Below, in pieces: positions 16,137 to 23,791 of a DNA stretch of 64,000 nt. Below the pieces are notes generated by a model. It was not told the origin of the DNA, did not search any database, and saw only the letters and a list, made by a program, of their open reading frames with translations. Source of the DNA: Candidatus Accumulibacter meliphilus (GTDB taxonomy: Bacteria > Pseudomonadota > Gammaproteobacteria > Burkholderiales > Rhodocyclaceae); contig QPGA01000001.1 in the NCBI GenBank assembly GCA_003332265.1, positions 370,014 to 434,013 of the forward strand. The letters run 5' to 3'. Every line of letters starts with the position of its first letter. Positions within the stretch are counted from its first letter, which is position 1. Position numbers and translations under genes: made by a program.

Positions 16137-16331
16137 ATGTCCAAGTCCCTTTCGATTCCACCTCGTGTGGCATGCCGACCAGCCGGCACCCCGGTGACTC
16201 CCCTGCGCGCCGTCGCCATGATTTTGGCGCACGGCGTTCTCCGCCTGCATGAGCGTCAAAAAGCCCTTGATAGCCGCACCGAACAGCGCGTTCATGACTC
16301 TGTTCTGAACCCCAAGGGAGACATTTCATGA
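16137..16331 (+). CDS. Small protein of recombinase cassette (64 aa)
   Basis: A 64-residue protein (starts MSKSLSIPPRVACRP) with a helical centre (VAMILAHGVLRLHERQKAL). The C-terminal motif EQRVHDSVLNPKGD resembles the leader in front of the first gene of the window. Its stop overlaps the DUF2924 start by 4 bases (ATGA), which strongly supports coding and operon membership. AAGGG lies about 6 bases before ATG 16137; an in-frame ATG at 16110 is the alternative. Role unknown; probably an accessory to the recombinase. Confidence 0.55.
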   Translation: MSKSLSIPPRVACRPAGTPVTPLRAVAMILAHGVLRLHERQKALDSRTEQRVHDSVLNPKGDIS

Positions 16332-16768
16332 CTGACGTACTGGCCCGGGTGGTGGCCCTCAGAACCACCCCGATCCCCGAACTGAAGCAACTTTGGCGGG
16401 ACCTGTTCGACACCGACCCGCCACCCTACAACCGCCGTTTCCTGGAAAACCGCCTGGCTTACCGCCTGCAGGAACTGGCCAATGGCGGATTGAAGACCAG
16501 CACCATCAAGCGTCTGGAAGTCCTGGGTGAGCAAGTCGATGGCGGCAAGGTGAAGATTCGCAGCCGCCGCGCTGACGACCGCCCGGTTGCCGGGACCAAG
16601 TTGATCCGAGAATGGCAGGGCACCCCCTACGAGGTCGTGGTGCAGCCTGACCACTTCGAGTTCCAGGGTCAGCGGTACCAGTCACTGTCGTCGATTGCCA
16701 AGGCGATCACCGGCACGATCTGGAATGGCTGGATGTTCTTCGGTCTGCGCGCCCGGAGGTCGGCATGA
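16328..16768 (+). CDS. DUF2924 protein
   Basis: A 146-residue DUF2924 protein, typically found directly upstream of serine recombinases in proteobacterial elements, as here. Recognisable parts are TPIPELKQLWRDLFDTDPPP, the YNRRFLENRLAYRLQELANGG-type helix block, and the C-terminal YEVVVQPDHFEFQGQRYQSL followed by SIAKAITG and NGWMFFGL. The C-terminal part resembles the RAMA-like fold used for DNA recognition. It overlaps the recombinase gene by 4 bases (ATGA). It probably assists recombinase targeting or directionality (inference). Confidence 0.85.
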   Translation: MTDVLARVVALRTTPIPELKQLWRDLFDTDPPPYNRRFLENRLAYRLQELANGGLKTSTIKRLEVLGEQVDGGKVKIRSRRADDRPVAGTKLIREWQGTPYEVVVQPDHFEFQGQRYQSLSSIAKAITGTIWNGWMFFGLRARRSA

Positions 16769-18099
16769 CCCCCACCCGGAAACTGCGCTGCGCCATCTAC
16801 ACCCGGAAATCCACCGAGGAAGGTCTCGACCAGGCCTATAACTCGCTGGATGCTCAGCGCGATTCCTGCGAAGCCTTTATTGCCTCGCAGAAGTCCGAAG
16901 GCTGGGTGGCATTGTCCGACGCTTATAACGATGGCGGGTACTCCGGCGGCACCCTCAACCGGCCGGGGGTTCAGAGGTTACTCGACGATGTCCGCGAAGG
17001 TCTGGTCGATGTGATTGTCGTCTATAAGATTGATCGTCTTTCTCGATCGCTGGCCGATTTCGCGAAACTGGTCGAACTGTTCGACGCGCAGAAGGTGACC
17101 TTCGTCTCCGTGACCCAATCGTTCAACACCACCACCAGCATGGGGCGGCTCACGCTGAACATCCTGCTATCGTTTGCTCAGTTTGAACGGGAACTTGGCG
17201 GGGAACGAGTCAGAGACAAGATTGCTGCCAGCCGCGCCAAGGGAATTTGGATGGGCGGCATGCCGCCGCTGGGCTACGATGTGGTTGAACGCAAGTTGAT
17301 ACCCAACCCCGCCGAGGCAGCACTGGTCAGGCGGATTTTTGAGCGCTTCATTGCCCTCGGATCAATGACCACCTTGTGCCGGGAACTGCGGGCCGAGGGC
17401 GTGACCACGAAATCCTGGACGACCCTCAAAGACAAGACCCGCGTCGGGAAGCTCATCGACAAAGGCTACCTCTACAAGATGTTCAAGAATCCCGTCTTTG
17501 TCGGCGTCGCTGCCTACAAGGGCAAGCACTTCGCCGGGGAGCACGAAGCAATCCTGGATCGGGCAGTGTGGGATCAGGTGCAGGCAATGTTGGGTCGCGG
17601 AGATCAAGAACAACGCGCTCGCCAGAATCGTCCATCGCGGGCTCCTGCCCTTTTGAAGGGCCTGATCTTCGCCGACGATGGCTGGGCCATGACGCCGGGC
17701 GCCACCAACAAGGGCGACAAGGTCTATCGCTACTACGTGAATACCGCTTCGATGAAGATCGGCAAGGACGCCTGCTCGATATCTCGTGTTCCCGCGGGAG
17801 AAGTGGAAGCCGCCGTCATTGCCCAGGTACGCAAAGTACTGCAGGCCCCCGAGGTGATGTCGCAGGCCATTCGCGAGGTGGTGGCGCTCGATCCGGCAGC
17901 AGACGCGCAGCAGGTCATTCTGACCCTGCAGTCAATCGAGCCAGTGTGGGATGAACTGTTCCCCGCTGAGCAGGCGCGGATTGTTCAACTGCTGGTGGAG
18001 CGAGTGACGGTCAGCCCCACCGGCCTGCGCATTGACATGAAGGCGGCGGGGATCAGGGAACTGATCCAGTCGGTGATGCCCGCGAGAAAGGCTGCGTGA
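16765..18099 (+). CDS. Large serine recombinase
   Basis: A 444-residue large serine recombinase/integrase. The N-terminal resolvase domain has the catalytic serine in YTRKSTEEG (S16), followed by YNSLDAQRDSCEAFI and the VVYKIDRLSRSLADF helix. The Recombinase domain starts near 165 (RAKGIWMGGMPPLGY). The segment where large serine recombinases carry a Cys4 zinc ribbon (LLKGLIFADDGWAMTPG ... IGKDACSIS) lacks the usual cysteines, and the protein is short for the family. It probably integrates or excises an element of this region. It is flanked by DUF2924 upstream and an HTH protein downstream, each overlapping by a few bases. Confidence 0.9.
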   Translation: MTPTRKLRCAIYTRKSTEEGLDQAYNSLDAQRDSCEAFIASQKSEGWVALSDAYNDGGYSGGTLNRPGVQRLLDDVREGLVDVIVVYKIDRLSRSLADFAKLVELFDAQKVTFVSVTQSFNTTTSMGRLTLNILLSFAQFERELGGERVRDKIAASRAKGIWMGGMPPLGYDVVERKLIPNPAEAALVRRIFERFIALGSMTTLCRELRAEGVTTKSWTTLKDKTRVGKLIDKGYLYKMFKNPVFVGVAAYKGKHFAGEHEAILDRAVWDQVQAMLGRGDQEQRARQNRPSRAPALLKGLIFADDGWAMTPGATNKGDKVYRYYVNTASMKIGKDACSISRVPAGEVEAAVIAQVRKVLQAPEVMSQAIREVVALDPAADAQQVILTLQSIEPVWDELFPAEQARIVQLLVERVTVSPTGLRIDMKAAGIRELIQSVMPARKAA

Positions 18100-18494
18100 T
18101 GACTGCTGATGTCATTTCTGTTGATCTGCCAATGACCTTCAAGAAGCGTGGTGGGCGCAAGGTGATCGTATTGCCGGATGGTACGCAGGGAAACCCGGCG
18201 CCGATGGCCACCATCGACAACACCATGATCAAGGCGATTGCGCGGGCATTTCGCTGGCAGAAGCTGCTGGAAAACGGCACCTACGGATGCCTGGACGAAA
18301 TCGCCAAGGCAGAACGCATCGGGCCATCGTTCGTGAGTCGCGTGATCAGATTGGCGCTGCTGGCACCAGACATCGTGGAGGCGGTCCTGGCGGGAAGACA
18401 GCCGGCGCATCTGGCGTTGAAGGATCTGATGCTGCCGTTTCCGGTGGAGTGGTCGGGGCAGAGGGAGAGGTTTAGGATGGGAGGTGGGGGATGA
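18099..18494 (+). CDS. HTH protein of recombinase cassette
   Basis: A 131-residue basic protein that regularly follows this type of recombinase. A helix-turn-helix-like segment lies at about 60-90 (LDEIAKAERIGPSFVSRVIR), followed by LLAPDIVEAVLAGRQPAHL and the family-typical end LMLPFPVEWSGQRERF. It resembles the ParB/KorB HTH. ATG 18099 overlaps the recombinase stop by one base (TGATG); GTG 18096 is an alternative. Probably a DNA-binding accessory or regulator of recombination. Confidence 0.75.
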   Translation: MTADVISVDLPMTFKKRGGRKVIVLPDGTQGNPAPMATIDNTMIKAIARAFRWQKLLENGTYGCLDEIAKAERIGPSFVSRVIRLALLAPDIVEAVLAGRQPAHLALKDLMLPFPVEWSGQRERFRMGGGG

Positions 18495-18665
18495 TCCTGC
18501 GTTGGCACCGGATCCAACTCAAGAGACGGAGTGATGCCAGACCGGCACCTGTTACAATCGCACGACTGCCGAAGCTAGGTGCCGTCGAACAAGGTTTTTG
18601 CCGATGGACCGGGCGCTGACGGCCTAGCAGCTAAACGCTGTTCCTAATACGTCGTAGGAGTGCCC

Positions 18666-19634
18666 GTGAGTGCCAACTGTCCCATTTGCGGATCGTCCGT
18701 CATTTCCTCTGAACCAAGCCCAGATGGAAGCGACCTCACGGAATATAGCTGCCCGAGATGTGGCGATTTCAAGCTCAGCGGTAGTCTGGTCTCGACACTC
18801 CCGCATCTGCACTCAACAGATCCGGACGCCCCAGCCAAGCTCAGCCATACGATTCGGCGCTCCCAAGAGAGAGATAGGCCAGTATTGCTCAATACGTACA
18901 TGGCCGAGGCATCGTTGAAGCACCCGCTGCCGCGGCCGCGTGAACAGGCTGACCTCCTGGTTCGTTGGCTTGCCCAGAACGTACCCGGACCAGGCGAAAC
19001 CGTATGGGTTGAGTTCAGCACTCACGGATCGATCATCGGAGCAAAGAGCAAAGCAGGATTCGGGCTCGTCCTTGATCACCTCTTTTCGGCTGGCCTGGTT
19101 ACCGGCAATCAGCCGAAGGCTTTCCAAGGTGGTGACCAGGCGTACGCCACTCTGACTTTCGAAGGATGGGAGCACTACGAGCACTTGCGGCAAGGTGGCG
19201 CGGTCTATCGGAAGGCCTTCATGGCGATGAAGTTCGGAGACGAGAACCTAAGTATTGTGCTTGAGAAAGTCTTCAAGCCCAGCGCAAGACGCGCGGGGTT
19301 CGACTTGGTCAAACTGGATGACGTACCGAAGGCTGGGCTCATTGACGACCGTCTGCGCGTAGAGATTCAAGTCTCGGACTTTGTCGTTGCAGATCTCACC
19401 CATGACAATCTGGGTGCTTACTGGGAAGCAGGCTATGCCGAGGGGCTTGGGAAGCCTGTCATCTATACCTGCGAGAAGAGCAAGTTCGCGACCGCCAAGA
19501 CCCACTTTGACACGAATCACCACCTGACCATATTGTGGGACTTCGCGGCACCCGAAGCCGCGGGCAACGAACTCGTGGCGACAATCCGCGCAACGCTTCC
19601 GCATTTGGCAAGCCTCGTCGACGGCAACGCCTAA
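18666..19634 (+). CDS. Zn-ribbon protein with nucleoside-deoxyribosyltransferase-like domain
   Basis: A 322-residue two-domain protein. The N-terminal zinc ribbon uses C5, C8, C29 and C32 (NCPICGS ... SCPRCGDF). A helical middle follows. From about 180 comes a Rossmann-like domain: AFMAMKFGDENL, then SDFVVADLTHDNLGAYWEAG and GLGKPVIYTC. The pattern D-x-x-x-ADLT...E-x-G-A...GKPVI is that of nucleoside 2-deoxyribosyltransferase/TIR-like nucleotide-cleaving folds, with the glutamate of WEAG near 253 the likely catalytic residue. GTG 18666 is preferred, with AGGAG 5 bases upstream; GTG 18660 is the alternative. It lies 303 bases upstream of the helicase-methylase-ATPase operon on the same strand. 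Possible nucleotide-targeting defence effector (inference). Confidence 0.7.
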   Translation: MSANCPICGSSVISSEPSPDGSDLTEYSCPRCGDFKLSGSLVSTLPHLHSTDPDAPAKLSHTIRRSQERDRPVLLNTYMAEASLKHPLPRPREQADLLVRWLAQNVPGPGETVWVEFSTHGSIIGAKSKAGFGLVLDHLFSAGLVTGNQPKAFQGGDQAYATLTFEGWEHYEHLRQGGAVYRKAFMAMKFGDENLSIVLEKVFKPSARRAGFDLVKLDDVPKAGLIDDRLRVEIQVSDFVVADLTHDNLGAYWEAGYAEGLGKPVIYTCEKSKFATAKTHFDTNHHLTILWDFAAPEAAGNELVATIRATLPHLASLVDGNA

Positions 19635-19937
19635 TCGGGTAGCGGGAGGTTTCTCTTCCCCCGGCCCCACACTGCCCGCCTTGCCGGTCCTTGTTGGACA
19701 GGTCAACGATCTGGCTCGCTTGATGATGGGACCTGAACCGGTACCCTGCGACTCTGGAGCCAGTTATTCACCGACGCTCGGCAACTGTCAGCTTTGCTCA
19801 ATCAGAAAACTTGGGCGAGAACACCGATTGCTTGCAGGCTATAGTTACACTATCCGCAGACCGCTCACTAGGCCTCTAGCATCCCGACAAAAGGTGCAAC
19901 GCGGTTTCCGATTCGCTCGCAAAAGAACCCAAGAAAA
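19635..19937. other. Intergenic region upstream of the defence operon
   Basis: These 303 bases contain no convincing gene. They presumably hold the promoter of the DUF499 operon. A short AT-richer stretch occurs around 19,790-19,870, but I cannot identify a clear -35/-10 pair. Confidence 0.35.
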
Positions 19938-22900
19938 ATGACGAAAACACTCAACCAAACCTGCACCCCCCGCGCCTCCGTTCTCGACGGCACTGCCGAT
20001 TTCGTTGTTAACTTGGCGGACCTACCATCGCTCAGTGAGGCCGACGCAACGGAATTCCTTGATTCCAACGTCCTGACCTCTGGCATGGAGATACTCCTGT
20101 CGCAGGCGTTTGCCCGCCTGGCCGGCACGGGAAGTTCCAGCGGCATCTACAAACTGTCCGAATCGATGGGCGGCGGTAAGACGCAGAGCATGATCGTCGC
20201 CGGCATCTTGGCGCGATTTCCTCAACTCGCCAAACTCATGGCCTTCCGTGACCCGCTGGCCAATGCCAAGCCGGACGTGGTCGCCGCCTTTACCGGCCGC
20301 GCCACCGATAAAAAGGTCTGGGTTGCCATCGGCGATGCCCTTGGTGTCACCTTCGCCCCGGATCGCGCCCCGTCGGAAACTGAATGGCGCGACGCGCTCA
20401 AAGACCGTGCCGCGCTGATTTTGCTCGACGAACTGGCCTTCTACCTTGTCCATGCCGCCAGCCAGGGCAGCAAGGAAGACGGCACCCGCGCCGCCACGCT
20501 GGCCGGCATTGCATTGACCAATCTGTTCGGCGCCGTGCGCGATTACAAGGAATGCCGCCGCTGCGTCATCGTCATCGCCGACCTGCAAAAGGACTGGGAA
20601 CAGGGCGCCGAAGAGTTGGCCCGCATCATGCGTTCAAACGACACGCTGGGCGGCACCATGCAGAGCGTAAACAACGAAATGTCCAAGGGCGCGCAGACCA
20701 TTGCCCCTGTGGATAACAGCAAGGACGAGCTATACGCCATCTTGCGGCGCCGACTGTTCAAGACGCAGGATGCCAGCGCCAAGGATATCGAGGCTGTCGC
20801 CGACGCCTACGTGGCCGAACTGAAGAAGGCCAGCGCCATCATCGAGCGCCCGACCATGAAGGTGCGCGAGGAAATCCTTGTTTCCTACCCCTTCCACTTT
20901 TCCACCAAACACCTGATTGCTTCGTTCAACGACAACCCCGGCTTCCAGAAAACCCGTGATGTCATCCGGCTCGTGGCCACCATCGTGCGCAGCCTGTGGG
21001 GCAAGGGCGATGCCGAAGTCGCCAAGCACTACTTGCTGGCGTTGGACACCTCCGACCTCAACGACGCCAACGTCGCCAGCCGTTTTGTTGAAATCAAGAA
21101 GTCCCTTCAGGACGCGATGCAGACCGACATCGCCAACAGCGGCACCTCGCACGCCGAGACGCTGGATGCCGAAACTGACGGGCTGGCCAGCTTGTGCGCT
21201 AAATGGATACTGTCCGCATCCCTGTCCGAGATCCATCCGCGCGGTCTTACCGATGCTGAATTGGCGGAATACCTGCTGGCGCCGGGGCGCACCATCCTCG
21301 GCCTTCAGGATGCCCTGAAAAAGCTCTACGACACCTGCTGGTACATCGAGCAGACCAAATCCGGGCGCTACCTATTCAACCGCCACAAGAACCTCAACGC
21401 GCAGGTCAACAGCTATACCAAGGTCTGCACCAATGAAGACCGTGACACCAAGATCGAGGCCAAGCTGGCAGAAATGTTCGAGCCAAAAGACAAGCGCTGC
21501 TATCAAAAGCTCGCGGTGCTGCCCGGTCTCGATCAACTTCAGCTTGAGCGAGAAAAGTCCACGCTGGTCATCCTCAAGCCCGATACCGATTTCCAGAAGT
21601 TTTTCGCCGGGCAGAAATTCAAGAACCGCGTCGCCTTCCTCACGGCGGTCGATCAAACCGGCATCTTCAACGTCAACAAGAAAGCGCAGCGCCTCTGGGC
21701 CATCAGCCAGGTGGTCAAGGACCTCACGCCCGACGACAGCCAGTACAAGAAAGCCAAGGACACCGAGGCCGAGTATCAGACGGAGTTGTTCCTGGCCATC
21801 AAGGCCGTGTTCAACAAGTTCCACTACCCGCTGATCGATGAAGAACAGGAAACCGCGCTGATTGGCGCGCCGCTGCTGGATGGCTATGTTGACCAGAAAA
21901 CCGGCCACCATGTGAAATACCGCAATGAAGACGCCTCCAAAGGTGAATTCGTGGTCGAAGCCACCCTGCGTGAGGCCAACAAATTTCAGGTCTTCAATCC
22001 GGGGTCTGGCGACGACAAGCTCAAGGTCTATCAACCCCTGCGCAATCGCGTCGAATCTTTCCTCTTTCCGCCGACCGGCCGCACCACCTGGGATCAAATC
22101 AAGGACGGTGCCGCCAGTCGTGGCCATGTCCTGTGGACCGAACCCGGCACGCTGGAGCGCATGCGCGAAGTGCTGATTACCTCCGGCGCCTGGCGCGAGG
22201 ATGCCGGGCAGATTCAGAAGCCGCCCTTCGACGAGATCACCGGTGTCAGCATCGAGTACGCCCGCGACAAAGATTCTGGCGTCATCACCACCACCGACAT
22301 AAACTTGGTGCACGCCGACAAGCTATTTGTGCGCGAGGACGCCGCCGAATACCGCGTTCATCCAAGCGATCAAGCGTTGGTGTCTGGCGCCATGTTGATC
22401 GAGTTCAAGGCGGTGGACTCCAGCGGCAAGAACAAGGAAGGCAAACCCTACCGCATCGAAAACAGCATCGACCTCGCCCATGATTTTGTCCCGTCGCCCA
22501 ATGCCGGGCATCAGGTCGTCAAGGTCAAGGTTGTGCCACCCGAGAGCACCCTGCTGTACTCGCTGGATGGCTCCAACCCCGCCAACAACGGCAAGCCCTA
22601 TGCCAAACCCGGCATCGAAGCGCCGGAAGGCAGCACAGTGCGCCTGCACGCCGCCAAGGGGGGCGTGGTGCGCGACATTTCGATCACCGTGCCCAAACCC
22701 CAGAGCGGCGGTGGCGGTTCTGGCGGCACAGGCCCGGCCATCAACCCGGACATCCCCGCCAGCGTGAACGGCACGGCCTTCGCCCACCTGGTGACCCGTT
22801 CGGCCACCTACCACTTGTTGGGCAGTCTACCGGCCGATGCGCGCCTGCAAATGGTGCAGGTCAAGAGCACCGTCGCCGCCACCGACACCACCGTCACCAT

Positions 22901-23090
22901 GACCTGGGACAGCAAAACCCAGCTCGCCCCGCAGGCCGTCATGGAAGCCTTCGAGTTTCTCGACAAGCAGGTTGAAGGCGGCGAATGGTCGCTGCGTTTC
23001 AAGCACCTTCACTTCGCCACCGGCAAGTCGCTGCTGCAATGGCAGGTTGATACCAGCAGCAAGATCGAGCTGTCGCAGGTGTCGCAATGA
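19938..23090 (+). CDS. DUF499 AAA+-like ATPase (defence, Hma-type)
   Basis: A 1050-residue DUF499 ATPase, first gene of a four-gene operon. Walker A is ESMGGGKTQSM (GGGKT at 78-82) and Walker B is ALILLDELAFYLV near 155-165. A long helical region follows. The C-terminal third has a glycine-rich linker (PQSGGGGSGGTGPA) and a final domain from about 940. DUF499 proteins are recurrently found in defence islands with DUF1156 methylases and helicases. PADLOC work described this helicase-methylase-ATPase combination as a putative defence system (Hma). The ATPase probably powers DNA sensing or translocation. It overlaps the DUF3780 gene by 4 bases (ATGA). Confidence 0.88.
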   Translation: MTKTLNQTCTPRASVLDGTADFVVNLADLPSLSEADATEFLDSNVLTSGMEILLSQAFARLAGTGSSSGIYKLSESMGGGKTQSMIVAGILARFPQLAKLMAFRDPLANAKPDVVAAFTGRATDKKVWVAIGDALGVTFAPDRAPSETEWRDALKDRAALILLDELAFYLVHAASQGSKEDGTRAATLAGIALTNLFGAVRDYKECRRCVIVIADLQKDWEQGAEELARIMRSNDTLGGTMQSVNNEMSKGAQTIAPVDNSKDELYAILRRRLFKTQDASAKDIEAVADAYVAELKKASAIIERPTMKVREEILVSYPFHFSTKHLIASFNDNPGFQKTRDVIRLVATIVRSLWGKGDAEVAKHYLLALDTSDLNDANVASRFVEIKKSLQDAMQTDIANSGTSHAETLDAETDGLASLCAKWILSASLSEIHPRGLTDAELAEYLLAPGRTILGLQDALKKLYDTCWYIEQTKSGRYLFNRHKNLNAQVNSYTKVCTNEDRDTKIEAKLAEMFEPKDKRCYQKLAVLPGLDQLQLEREKSTLVILKPDTDFQKFFAGQKFKNRVAFLTAVDQTGIFNVNKKAQRLWAISQVVKDLTPDDSQYKKAKDTEAEYQTELFLAIKAVFNKFHYPLIDEEQETALIGAPLLDGYVDQKTGHHVKYRNEDASKGEFVVEATLREANKFQVFNPGSGDDKLKVYQPLRNRVESFLFPPTGRTTWDQIKDGAASRGHVLWTEPGTLERMREVLITSGAWREDAGQIQKPPFDEITGVSIEYARDKDSGVITTTDINLVHADKLFVREDAAEYRVHPSDQALVSGAMLIEFKAVDSSGKNKEGKPYRIENSIDLAHDFVPSPNAGHQVVKVKVVPPESTLLYSLDGSNPANNGKPYAKPGIEAPEGSTVRLHAAKGGVVRDISITVPKPQSGGGGSGGTGPAINPDIPASVNGTAFAHLVTRSATYHLLGSLPADARLQMVQVKSTVAATDTTVTMTWDSKTQLAPQAVMEAFEFLDKQVEGGEWSLRFKHLHFATGKSLLQWQVDTSSKIELSQVSQ

Positions 23091-23779
23091 ACGAGCCGCA
23101 CGATGCCAACGTGAGCATCGGGGCCGAGTTGCACGACTTCGGCATCGTCGCCGAGCACGGCGACTGCTTCGAGTTTCTGATCGACGGCAGCGCCGGCGCC
23201 AGTTGCCTGCTGGTTTCCGTGGTGCAAACCGAGCGCGGGCCGCGTCGCACCGAACTGGCCGAAATTTCCGGCGCCACCTGGCGCAAGATCAGCGCCCGCG
23301 CCGTGCGCGAACTGGCGCAGGACATGAACGCCGACGAACTGGAGGGCAAGAAGGCCCCCAGCCTCAAGACCGGTACCAACCGTCTCAGCCCGCTGGTCGG
23401 CCGCGAATTGGCCCTGCTGCTGTGGGCCTTGCAAGAAGAAGGAGCGCCGGAACAAATCGAAGCCATCCTGCACGGCTGGCGCGAACTGGCGCGCGAAGAA
23501 CGCTGGTGGCTCTACGCAAAAGCTGCTGCCCACGGCCAGCAAATCGGCTTCGGCTGGCGTCGTGCGCTATTCCACGCCCTGTCCGAATCCACCGAATCGC
23601 GTGCAGCCCCGCCGCCGGCTGAAAAAAAAAGCCCGAAGCGAACGAGTTCGCCGCGCTCCTCAGCCAGCACTCGCCTGAAGGCAACGCCGCCGCCCCCGGC
23701 AGCAATGCCGCCGCAAACCCCGCCCCGCCCCGCCGCAAGAAAAAGAAAGACAGCGGCAGTGGCAATGACCCTCAAATAG
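23087..23779 (+). CDS. DUF3780 protein, apparently frameshifted at a nine-A run
   Basis: DUF3780 accessory protein of the DUF499/DUF1156 operon; the readable frame gives 230 residues. The N-terminal 180 residues look intact (HDFGIVAEHGDCFEFLIDGS; ATWRKISARAVRELAQDMN; REERWWLYAKAAA). At 23622-23630 there are nine A residues. Beyond them the current frame becomes a Pro/Arg/Ser-rich tail of unusual composition. Adding one A gives a natural C-terminus (KPEANEFAALLSQHSPEG, later ending DPQIDLF) that stops at 23790, one base before the methylase ATG. So either a one-base deletion, a sequencing error, or slippage on the A tract. The start overlaps the DUF499 stop by 4 bases. Confidence 0.8.
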   Translation: MNEPHDANVSIGAELHDFGIVAEHGDCFEFLIDGSAGASCLLVSVVQTERGPRRTELAEISGATWRKISARAVRELAQDMNADELEGKKAPSLKTGTNRLSPLVGRELALLLWALQEEGAPEQIEAILHGWRELAREERWWLYAKAAAHGQQIGFGWRRALFHALSESTESRAAPPPAEKKSPKRTSSPRSSASTRLKATPPPPAAMPPQTPPRPAARKRKTAAVAMTLK

Positions 23780-23791
23780 ACCTCTTCTGAC

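Noticed and set aside
67-16295. 16-base identity CGAACAGCGCGTTCAT at 67-82 and 16280-16295 as att sites
   Set aside because: Both lie in frames encoding the same EQRVH peptide motif, so shared coding descent explains it better than recombination sites; the recombinase also lies outside the interval.
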